Origin: an uncultured Thalassospira sp.
Lineage (GTDB): Bacteria > Pseudomonadota > Alphaproteobacteria > Rhodospirillales_A > Thalassospiraceae
Length of the DNA stretch: 5,267 nucleotides
Assembly (NCBI GenBank): GCA_946885765.1
Contig: CAMPHD010000263.1
Location: 1 to 5,267 of the forward strand
Direction: 5' to 3'
Position 1 is the stretch's first letter. Every line of letters begins with the position of its first letter. This document shows, piece by piece, positions 1-5,267 of this stretch. The notes below the pieces were generated by a model. It saw only the letters and a list, made by a program, of their open reading frames with translations. It was not told the origin of the DNA and made no database searches. Both the position numbers and the translations under genes were made by a program.

Positions 1-728
1 ACACCATACTGGTCGCAAATCTCGCGGATGCGTTTGAAATATCCCGGCACTGGTGCAACCGCACCCGATGTCGCGCCAACCACAGGTTCGGCAACGAAGG
101 CAGCAACGCTGCCTGTTCCCAGTTCAAGGATCGCGGTTTCAAGTTCGTTGGCGACCCGCAAACCATATGCCTCGTCACTTTCGCCCGGCAATTGATCACG
201 ATACTGATAACAGGGCGCAATATGGCTTGCCGTGATCAGCAGTGGCTCGAACTGTTTGCGACGCCACATATTGCCGCCAACTGAAAGCGCACCCAGCGTA
301 TTGCCGTGATAGGACTGGCGGCGTGCAATCACGTATTTCCGGTCAGGCTGCCCGATTTCCAGAAAATACTGCCGCGCCATTTTAAGGGCGGCCTCGGTCG
401 CCTCGGACCCGCCTGAAACGAAATACGCCTTGGCCATGCGTTCGGGGGCATGGGTGACAAGGTCTTCGGCCAGTTCTTCCATCGCATCGGACGAGAAAAA
501 GCCGGAATGCGCATAGGCGATCTGATCAATCTGGGCATGCATGGCCGCACGCACCGCCGGGTCGGAATGACCAAGGCATGAAACCGCCGCACCACCGCAG
601 GCATCAAGATAACTTTTGCCATTCTGATCAAAGATATAAATGCCGTCGCCTCGAACCGCACGCGGTGGCGTTGCGACACTGCTGCGATGGAGGACATAGG
701 TTTCGGGGTTACTATGGGCCTGTGTCAT
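1..728 (-). CDS. Class III PLP-dependent aminotransferase, N-terminal part (continues beyond base 1)
   Basis: The ATG at 728-726 opens a frame that stays open to the window edge, giving the first 242 residues of a protein that in this family is usually about 430-460 long. Seen in the sequence: an early fold-type I segment (G27-D28-G29 to LDACGGAAVSCLGH, about 41-54), the PLP-phosphate-binding SGGSEATEAALKMAR stretch (105-119), the YHG motif with the cofactor-stacking aromatic (140-142), and AEPVVG (213-218). Family knowledge: these enzymes move an amino group, often an omega-amine or a beta- or gamma-amino acid, to pyruvate, 2-oxoglutarate or similar, in the cytoplasm. The catalytic lysine and the DE[VI] cofactor motif would lie in the missing half, so activity cannot be judged and the substrate cannot be named. 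Its start overlaps the stop of the upstream RpiR-type regulator by 4 bases (ATGA), which implies co-transcription and translational coupling. The class is confident; the substrate is unknown. Confidence 0.9.
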   Translation of the reverse strand, partial: MTQAHSNPETYVLHRSSVATPPRAVRGDGIYIFDQNGKSYLDACGGAAVSCLGHSDPAVRAAMHAQIDQIAYAHSGFFSSDAMEELAEDLVTHAPERMAKAYFVSGGSEATEAALKMARQYFLEIGQPDRKYVIARRQSYHGNTLGALSVGGNMWRRKQFEPLLITASHIAPCYQYRDQLPGESDEAYGLRVANELETAILELGTGSVAAFVAEPVVGATSGAVAPVPGYFKRIREICDQYG

Positions 729-1627
729 GGTCTGGAATTCCGAGTGGGATCGGCTTCGTCATAATAGGTATCAAAAGCCGCAAGTTGTTCTTCTGCTGCG
801 GCAATCCGTTGCAGTGCCTTTTGCCCGCCGCGCGCGACCAGAAGGGCGACAAGCGCCTGCATGACCGAAACACTGGCGGTAAAACTTTGGAAAAAGGACG
901 GGGATCTGTCGGACACGACCAGCTTGGTCACCGCATCCATTGCAATCGGCGCAACATCTGAATCACAGACGGCAATCACCGGACAATGCTGATTACGCGC
1001 AAACTCGACCGCACGCACCGTATCGCGGATATAGGGCCGCGCACCCACCGCAATCAGGATGTCGCGCCGGCCAATGCCGCGCAACTGATCGCCAAATGCC
1101 CCCGAACGCCCGTCCACCAGAACGACATTGTCGTTAAACAGCCGATAGGCATAGGCAAACTGATACGCCGCCGGATAGGCCGCACCACGTCCGACGACAA
1201 ATACCTGACGGGCACGCGCAATATGTTCGCAAGCATCCTTCATGCATTCGCACATTTCCGGCCCGAATGCCTGGCCGATATTACCGATCTCGGCCTGTGC
1301 CATGCCTTCCAGCAAATGCGTATCACGATGGATATCGGCTTCGCTGTTTTGCAACGCGCGCGCCCGGTGCGCATAACTTGCCGGAAGGTCAAGCAACCGG
1401 TTCTGATAACTGTCGCGGAACTGTTGCCAGGTATCGACCCCGATGGCCGCCATCAGGCGCGTTACCGTGCTGGGCGGGACATTGGCCGCGCGTGCAAGGG
1501 CGCGCATCGACCGCAGGGCAACGTCATTGGGATGATCAAGGATATGGCGCGCCGCCTTCTGCATCTGCGGGCTCAGCGTGGCATAGTCCGAAATCAGCTT
1601 TTCGCGCAAATCGGTGTAAACACCCAT
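725..1627 (-). CDS. MurR/RpiR family transcriptional regulator (HTH + SIS)
   Basis: This 300-residue protein has the usual length and layout of the RpiR family. Residues about 1-77 form the N-terminal helix-turn-helix domain: LSPQMQKAARHILDHP (18-33), then the recognition part LARAANVPPSTVTRLMAAIG (44-63), then W67-QQF. Residues about 125-270 form an SIS domain, with VFVVGRGAAYPAAYQFAY (142-159) and a second half containing ARPYIRDTVRAVEFAR (196-211) and PVIAVCDSD (216-224). SIS domains in this family normally bind a phosphosugar or related phosphorylated metabolite that changes DNA binding; here the ligand is unknown. The ATG at 1627-1625 is preceded by AGGA only two bases away, with a second GGAA further upstream, and gives a normal family N-terminus. 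The stop overlaps the start of the aminotransferase, so that gene is the likely main target. Repeated GTTTCAT/ATGAAAC half-sites about 70-120 bp upstream suggest autoregulation (inference). Confidence 0.93.
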   Translation of the reverse strand: MGVYTDLREKLISDYATLSPQMQKAARHILDHPNDVALRSMRALARAANVPPSTVTRLMAAIGVDTWQQFRDSYQNRLLDLPASYAHRARALQNSEADIHRDTHLLEGMAQAEIGNIGQAFGPEMCECMKDACEHIARARQVFVVGRGAAYPAAYQFAYAYRLFNDNVVLVDGRSGAFGDQLRGIGRRDILIAVGARPYIRDTVRAVEFARNQHCPVIAVCDSDVAPIAMDAVTKLVVSDRSPSFFQSFTASVSVMQALVALLVARGGQKALQRIAAAEEQLAAFDTYYDEADPTRNSRP

Positions 1628-1693
1628 TTTCCTGCGTTCCTGTGGTCAATTGATCGAAAAACTACGCCACAGCCGCAAGGGATTTACAACAAA

Positions 1694-1745
1694 TGTTTCA
1701 TTTTATTGAATCAATGAAACACTTGTTTCGATGAATGTTTCATTC
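1694..1745. promoter_or_regulatory. Cluster of overlapping inverted repeats, candidate operator of the RpiR-type regulator
   Basis: Within 52 bases there are four copies of a GTTTC/GAAAC core: GTTTCAT at 1695-1701, ATGAAAC at 1714-1720, GTTTC at 1725-1729 and GTTTCAT at 1737-1743. They form three nested palindromes: TGTTTCATT (1694-1702) with AATGAAACA (1713-1721); GAAACA (1716-1721) with TGTTTC (1724-1729) around a CT centre; and GAATG (1733-1737) with CATTC (1741-1745). RpiR-type proteins are dimers that bind inverted repeats near their own genes, so the regulator starting at 1627 is the likely binder. No convincing -35/-10 pair for the minus strand was found; the best -35 candidate, TTGATT (1714-1709), lies inside the cluster with only a weak -10. 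The repeats are directly visible; their role is inferred. Confidence 0.6.
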
Positions 1746-1823
1746 GCATTGCGGAATTTTCGGCTGCAATTGGTAAAAACCATGGACTTATAAGAAAAAA
1801 CTGTAACAATACCGGCTTCGCGG

Positions 1824-1843
1824 ATGAAACGTTCCCGTTTCAT
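1824..1843. promoter_or_regulatory. Perfect 8-bp inverted repeat, candidate operator of the plus-strand signalling gene
   Basis: ATGAAACG (1824-1831) and CGTTTCAT (1836-1843) are exact reverse complements separated by TTCC. The half-site matches the ATGAAAC core repeated in the cluster at 1694-1745, so the same protein probably binds both. The last base of the right arm is the first base of a consensus -10 box (1843-1848). A bound protein would therefore cover the -35/-10 spacer, the classic position for a repressor. The core spacing differs from that of the 1716-1729 palindrome (GAAAC-N6-GTTTC here, N4 there), so affinity may differ or only one of the two may be a true dimer site. Confidence 0.6.
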
Positions 1844-1848
1844 ATAAT
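1843..1848 (+). promoter_or_regulatory. Consensus -10 box (TATAAT) for the PAS-REC-HPt gene
   Basis: A perfect TATAAT lies 55 bases before the ATG at 1904, which would give a 5' leader of roughly 50 bases. No good -35 stands at the normal distance: the bases 17 upstream read GCGGAT, and TTCGCG at 1817-1822 is 20 bases away. The promoter may be intrinsically weak or need an activator. The adjacent palindrome at 1824-1843 suggests control by a repressor or activator. Confidence 0.45.
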
Positions 1849-1893
1849 GACATAAAACTATACCCGCGATACGGGACTGGGCACCGAATCGAT

Positions 1894-1900
1894 AAGGTGG
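1894..1900 (+). promoter_or_regulatory. Ribosome binding site of the PAS-REC-HPt gene
   Basis: AAGGTGG lies just before the ATG at 1904. The AAGG core ends six bases before the start codon, which is good spacing. This supports 1904 as the true start of the signalling gene, even though its PAS region is short. Confidence 0.6.
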
Positions 1901-1903
1901 CCA

Positions 1904-2992
1904 ATGAATAATCAGTTGATTGATGCACTGGCGCAGACAACTGCGGGCATCGCCCTTTTTGACAGCAATGAACGGATCATTTTTGCGAACCCGGCATGGG
2001 AGCAGCTGATTACCGGCGTTGCCGAAGAAGACCTGCTTTTTTCCGAAACCGAGCTTGCCGATGGCGGAATGATTTCCGTCTGCTTCGTCAAACCGCAGGC
2101 AAAGCTTACCCACCCGATTGAGCTTCCTGCATCGGCCAATGATTCCAAAATCGGCACGGTCATCATCGCCGATGACAGCGAAAGCAACCGGATGGTCGCA
2201 CGGCGCATCCTGCAAGCCGAAGGATACGGCATTGTCGAGGCCACCAACGGCCAGACGGTTCTGAACATGCTGCGTCGCGGGGTGGCTGCTGATCTGATCC
2301 TGATGGATGTCGAAATGCCCGATATGGATGGCCTGCATACAACGCGCCGCATCCGTCACATGCAGGGCCCGGTTGCCCAGACCCCGATCATCGCCCTTTC
2401 CGCCCATCAGTCGCGGGACTGGAACGTGATTGCGCGTCAGTCCGGCGTGGACGAATTCATCAACAAACCGATCCAGCGGACCAAGCTGCTTGATACCATT
2501 CGCAACCTCATCAGCCGATCCCCGGACGGTGCGACGCCAACCGCACGACTGTCACCGCCGCCCGTGCTGCGTTCCAAGGGCGCGCGCCTCAGTCGCCCGG
2601 AACGGCTTGATCCACCCGCAAGCCCGGTTCTTGATATCCGCACTCTGGAACAGCTTTATTCCGATGCCGGAGACGAAGGGGCGTCTTGTGGCATTGACCT
2701 GTTCATCAATGAAACCCAAACCCGACTGGTCAAGATCGATAACGCGCTTTCCAGAAATGATCTCGCCATCGTGCGCAACGAGGTTCATGTCCTTAAAAGC
2801 ACATCGGGCACCTTTGGCCTGCGCCAGCTTTCCGAACTGTGTGAAACGACCCAGAATTTCTTTGAAGACGACGATATCGACGAAGGCCGCATTCTCGCCC
2901 TGTCACGACAGGTCGTGCAACTGGCCCCGACGGCCCTGACCGCGCTTAATCTTTATCGCCGTTCACGCGGCTGGGGCAGTCCCAACGCCTGA
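1904..2992 (+). CDS. Kinase-less signalling protein: short PAS-like region, receiver domain, HPt domain
   Basis: This is a 362-residue cytoplasmic protein with no signal peptide or membrane segment. Residues about 10-45 read like the start of a PAS domain (GIALFDSNERIIFANPAW, 15-32), but a full PAS of about 100 residues does not fit before the next domain. Residues about 84-203 are a complete receiver domain: acidic pocket D90-D91, phospho-acceptor D135 in LILMDVEMPDMDG, switch residue S166 and the K188-P189 pair. A proline- and arginine-rich linker follows (about 205-240). Residues about 245-350 are an HPt domain with the phospho-histidine H295 in HVLKSTSGTFG and the spaced glycines G302 and G305. 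No HisKA or HATPase region is present, so it needs a partner kinase; the D135-H295 pair would suit an intermediate in a phosphorelay. The layout resembles a hybrid sensor kinase that lost its catalytic core. Its partners and output are not visible here. The divergent RpiR-type gene shares the upstream control region. Confidence 0.88.
   Translation: MNNQLIDALAQTTAGIALFDSNERIIFANPAWEQLITGVAEEDLLFSETELADGGMISVCFVKPQAKLTHPIELPASANDSKIGTVIIADDSESNRMVARRILQAEGYGIVEATNGQTVLNMLRRGVAADLILMDVEMPDMDGLHTTRRIRHMQGPVAQTPIIALSAHQSRDWNVIARQSGVDEFINKPIQRTKLLDTIRNLISRSPDGATPTARLSPPPVLRSKGARLSRPERLDPPASPVLDIRTLEQLYSDAGDEGASCGIDLFINETQTRLVKIDNALSRNDLAIVRNEVHVLKSTSGTFGLRQLSELCETTQNFFEDDDIDEGRILALSRQVVQLAPTALTALNLYRRSRGWGSPNA
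2963..2992. other. Tail-to-tail overlap of two convergent genes
   Basis: The plus-strand signalling gene ends with TGA at 2990-2992. The minus-strand amidotransferase reads on to a TGA at 2965-2963, so their last 30 bases are shared. No hairpin followed by a T-run is visible on either strand nearby; the best local stem, GAAGG/CCTTC around a TG at about 3014-3025, has too short a loop and no U-tract. Read-through and antisense transcripts over both 3' ends are therefore likely (inference). Confidence 0.8.
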
Positions 2993-4891
2993 CCGGGTGC
3001 TCGTACCACAAACCGAAGGTGCCTTCCTGTGATTGACTGCGGCATCTCTGTTTGGCGTTTGCTCTTCGCACAACTGGTGTATCTGCCATACCCGCCAGAC
3101 CAGCAACGCCCAAAGACTTCGCGCCTCATCGGGCTCCCTGCCCCGCGTCGCCCGATGCCAGTAGTGATGCCGTTGCGCAACCGTCAACGGCAAATCACCA
3201 AACAGCTCGGCAATAATTCGTCCGTCACTCCCCCACAGCAACCTGCCGGTTTTCACAAGCCATTCCGCAACGGGTGGATTAAACCCGATCTTGGGCGCGG
3301 ACAGGTAGCCGTCGGGCATCATCGGTGCGATGGCTGCACGCAACAGCGACTTGGCTCCGCCCTGCAGATGCGCCCGTGGCGAAACGTTTTTGGCAATTGC
3401 CATCACCTCATGACCAAGCAACGGCACCCGATATTCAAGTCCATACGCCATACCGCATCTATCCGACATGGCAAGCTGATTGCCCGGCAAAGTCACCAGC
3501 CAGTCAAAGGTCATCATTTGTTCGCACAAATCATGACGAGGCAAGTCGTCGGGCACCGATAACCGCGCACCAAGTTCGACCAATGCACAACGGTCATTCC
3601 AATGATCGAACGCCTCCGCCGCGCGCCCCTGTCCGCCGCGAACAAATCTGGCCGTTCCGCGGGGCAAGACATCGGCAATACGCCCCGCGATCAGACGACG
3701 GATAACGCCCGGTACATGATGCCAGTATCGCAACATTCCCGCCGCCCGATACCGCGGATAACCGCCAAACAGTTCGTCCCCGCCATCCCCGGCCAGACAG
3801 ATCGGCACATGCTTTGACACAGCCGCACCAAGCGCCTGCATCAAAACAATCGACGGATTGCCAAAAGGCGACCCAAATCCCCTCAGACCATCCTTCAAAT
3901 GCGCCAGAATTTCCGCAGGTCCGTCAGGCGCCGCAACAATATGCAGCTCCATCCCCAGATGCTTTGCCAACTGCCGTGCCCGCGGTGTTTCATCCATCTC
4001 GGCGTTGCCAAATTGCATGACAAATCCCGGCGGCGGCTTTTGCCCGCGTTCGCGCGCGACATCACACGCCATGGCGGCAATGACCCCGCTATCCACCCCA
4101 CCGGACAAAAGCGTCCCGACTTCACGATCCGCATCCATCGCATCCGCCACCGACTGGCGAATGGCCCGGCGCAAGTCGGCAACTGTGTTGTCACCAGCAG
4201 CTCGGTGGCAAACGGCTGGCCGGATCATCCGGCTGTCAATCTTGCCATCCTGCCAGCAGATCAGCTCCCCCGGCCTTAACTGCCGGATATCGACAAAGCC
4301 CGTCGCCGGTGCAGGCACAAACAGATGGGCAAGATAATTTGGAAAAACATCCCGGTCCGGTATGGCCGGTACGATGCAACGCAGGGCGGCAATCTCGGAT
4401 GCAAAGGCAAGGTTATTTCCGCGACATTTCGCAAAATATAGCGGCTTTATCCCGACCGGATCACGCCCAAGCCAAAGCTGCCGCAGGACGCAATCCCAAA
4501 GCGCAAAAGCATACTGCCCGGAAAGATCGGCAAGTGCTTTGGCAGGATCACCACCATCACGCAGGGCATTACCAAGAACCGTCAGAAACAGCGCCGCGTC
4601 ACTGTCGCTTTCAACAGTAAAACCGTCTTGGCGCAAGGCCACAATGCGCCGCCGATGCCCCGCGATATAACCATTAAACGCCAAGACAAACCGGCCATCG
4701 GGTGAAATCAGGGGCTGGTTTGCCGCCGCCCCCGGATCGGTCGTGATCAATCGCCGCACGCCAAGCGTTACCGCACCCGCAGGATCAGACCAGCACCCTT
4801 CACCATCCGGCCCCCGATGGGCAAGTGCATGCAGTGCTGCCAGAACGTGCTGACGCTCAGCACTCCCCGTCGCCCCCGCCAATCCGCACAT
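2963..4891 (-). CDS. Asparagine-synthetase-like glutamine amidotransferase (AsnB family)
   Basis: This 642-residue protein has the two-domain layout of glutamine-hydrolysing asparagine synthetases, which release ammonia from glutamine and pass it to an AMP-activated carboxylate. The start at 4891 is chosen because it puts the catalytic Cys at position 2 (MCGLAG). An in-frame upstream start at 4939 would bury that Cys and overlap the preceding gene. N-terminal domain: HRGPDG (25-30), R47, N73-G74, D96, and GRDPVGIKPLYF (142-153). Synthetase domain: the ATP/PPi loop SGGVDS (263-268), MDET (299-302), AGDGGDELFGGY (367-378), MSDRCGMAYGLEYRVPLLGH (475-494) and KIGFNPPVAEWL (534-545). All key synthetase motifs look intact. 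Odd points: the usual NGEIYN glutamine-site motif is NGYIAG (73-78), and a tail of about 30 residues (from about 612) follows the normal end. Lying just after a sugar epimerase gene, it more likely serves polysaccharide modification than general asparagine supply (inference). Confidence 0.9.
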   Translation of the reverse strand: MCGLAGATGSAERQHVLAALHALAHRGPDGEGCWSDPAGAVTLGVRRLITTDPGAAANQPLISPDGRFVLAFNGYIAGHRRRIVALRQDGFTVESDSDAALFLTVLGNALRDGGDPAKALADLSGQYAFALWDCVLRQLWLGRDPVGIKPLYFAKCRGNNLAFASEIAALRCIVPAIPDRDVFPNYLAHLFVPAPATGFVDIRQLRPGELICWQDGKIDSRMIRPAVCHRAAGDNTVADLRRAIRQSVADAMDADREVGTLLSGGVDSGVIAAMACDVARERGQKPPPGFVMQFGNAEMDETPRARQLAKHLGMELHIVAAPDGPAEILAHLKDGLRGFGSPFGNPSIVLMQALGAAVSKHVPICLAGDGGDELFGGYPRYRAAGMLRYWHHVPGVIRRLIAGRIADVLPRGTARFVRGGQGRAAEAFDHWNDRCALVELGARLSVPDDLPRHDLCEQMMTFDWLVTLPGNQLAMSDRCGMAYGLEYRVPLLGHEVMAIAKNVSPRAHLQGGAKSLLRAAIAPMMPDGYLSAPKIGFNPPVAEWLVKTGRLLWGSDGRIIAELFGDLPLTVAQRHHYWHRATRGREPDEARSLWALLVWRVWQIHQLCEEQTPNRDAAVNHRKAPSVCGTSTRSGVGTAPAA

Positions 4892-4895
4892 AAGG

Positions 4896-4906
4896 CTCCC
4901 CCCCTT
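4896..4906 (-). promoter_or_regulatory. Ribosome binding site with a seven-G run for the amidotransferase gene
   Basis: On the minus strand AAGGGGGGGAG ends four bases before the ATG at 4891-4889. It supports that start over the in-frame one at 4939. The run of seven G (4898-4904) inside the Shine-Dalgarno region is unusual, and changes in its length would move the pairing site relative to the start codon. Confidence 0.55.
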
Positions 4907-4914
4907 ATGAAGAT

Positions 4915-5267
4915 CTAGCTTTCCTGTTTGCCAAACCACGCGCCAGTACGGCGCAATCCGTCATACGCATCCACAGGTGGTTGCCAATCCAGCATTCTCC
5001 GAATGGCGCGACTGTCAATTTGCAACGATCCCATAAGGCGCGAAACCTGCGCACTTTTGCCGGTTATACGTCCCAACAGGGCCAGAACCCGTTCGGGTAC
5101 CGGCAGCATGATCGGTTTTTTGCCCATTCCCTCTGCCAGCAGGCGGATCATCTGGCCAATCGAATGGTCAACCCCGTCCGAAACAAGGAAGGTCTGATTT
5201 GCCGCCCCAGGATGTGCCACCGCCGTCGCGCACGCATCCGCCAGATTATCGACATGGACAAGAGAAC
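4915..5267 (-). CDS. NAD-dependent epimerase/dehydratase (extended SDR), C-terminal 116 residues; start lies beyond the window
   Basis: The frame is open to the right edge and ends at TAG (4917-4915). The visible part begins SLVHVDNLADACATAV, the HVDN(L/V)A segment typical of the C-terminal half of sugar-nucleotide epimerases and dehydratases. It continues with QTFLVSDG, VPERVLALLGRITGK, the SLQIDSRAIRR stretch and a closing DWQPPVDAYDGLRRTGAWF. This C-terminal pattern is shared with polysaccharide-cluster epimerases of the WbpV/UDP-glucose-4-epimerase-like type. The Rossmann glycine motif and the catalytic YxxxK lie outside the window, so the exact reaction cannot be assigned. It would act in the cytoplasm on an NDP-sugar. 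A GTG at 5220 is an internal valine, because homology continues upstream of it. The amidotransferase ATG follows 23 bases after the stop on the same strand, indicating one operon, probably for O-antigen, capsule or another surface glycan. Confidence 0.87.
   Translation of the reverse strand, partial: SLVHVDNLADACATAVAHPGAANQTFLVSDGVDHSIGQMIRLLAEGMGKKPIMLPVPERVLALLGRITGKSAQVSRLMGSLQIDSRAIRRMLDWQPPVDAYDGLRRTGAWFGKQES

Noticed and set aside
53..961. Several short plus-strand frames (such as 53-235 and 578-961) opposite the aminotransferase and regulator.
   Set aside because: Their compositions are those of antisense shadows and they are covered by the real minus-strand genes.
986..1717. A 243-codon open frame on the plus strand, antisense to the RpiR-type regulator.
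   Set aside because: It lies almost wholly opposite a well-supported gene, has no recognisable domain, is rich in Arg/His/Pro as expected for a shadow frame, and has no good ribosome binding site.
1787..1794. CTTATAAG palindrome in the intergenic region as a second promoter -10 on either strand.
   Set aside because: No acceptable -35 lies 16-18 bases away on either strand, and an 8-base A/T-rich palindrome is weak evidence by itself.
1703..2407. A 234-codon open frame on the minus strand, antisense to the receiver domain and reaching into the divergent intergenic region.
   Set aside because: It is opposite conserved REC codons, shows no family features, and its end runs through the operator and promoter region. 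It is best explained as a shadow of the real gene.
3014..3025. Possible terminator hairpin between the convergent genes.
   Set aside because: The stem is only five pairs around a two-base loop and is not followed by a T-run on either strand.
4889..4939. An upstream in-frame ATG at 4939 as the start of the amidotransferase.
   Set aside because: It would place 16 residues before the Met-Cys that must be processed to expose the catalytic Cys, and it would overlap the epimerase gene. The start at 4891 has its own ribosome binding site.

Overview
This window looks like chromosomal DNA of an alphaproteobacterium. I infer a marine Rhodospirillales type, perhaps close to Thalassospira, from the moderately high G+C, the codon use and the style of the proteins; no rRNA or other marker gene is present to prove it. 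I see no insertion sequence, phage gene, CRISPR array, tRNA or rRNA. Five protein-coding genes fill almost all of the window, and two of them run off its ends.

Left part (1-1627, minus strand): a two-gene operon. A MurR/RpiR-type transcriptional regulator (HTH plus SIS domain) is followed, with a 4-base ATGA overlap, by the N-terminal 242 residues of a class III PLP-dependent aminotransferase that continues past base 1. The coupling suggests that the regulator controls the aminotransferase pathway, probably use of an amine or amino acid.

Middle (1628-1903): a 276-bp divergent intergenic region holding an unusual concentration of ATGAAAC/GTTTCAT half-sites. A dense cluster of overlapping inverted repeats lies on the regulator side (1694-1745). 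A separate perfect palindrome (1824-1843) abuts a consensus TATAAT on the side of the plus-strand gene. These are the best candidates for operators of the RpiR protein and the most interesting regulatory feature here.

Centre (1904-2992, plus strand): a 362-residue signalling protein with a shortened PAS-like start, a complete receiver (REC) domain and a C-terminal histidine phosphotransfer (HPt) domain, but no kinase core. It could act as a phosphorelay intermediate, and through the operator next to its promoter it may be linked to the RpiR regulator.

Right part (2963-5267, minus strand): the end of a probable surface-polysaccharide operon. The C-terminal part of an NAD-dependent sugar epimerase/dehydratase is followed after 23 bases by an asparagine-synthetase-like glutamine amidotransferase. 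The amidotransferase keeps Cys2 and the ATP-binding motifs, but its usual NGEIYN glutamine-site motif reads NGYIAG. Its C-terminus overlaps the end of the signalling gene tail-to-tail by 30 bases, with no visible terminator between them.

Overall this is mostly ordinary chromosome. The points worth a second look are the operator array, the kinase-less PAS-REC-HPt protein and the altered glutaminase site.
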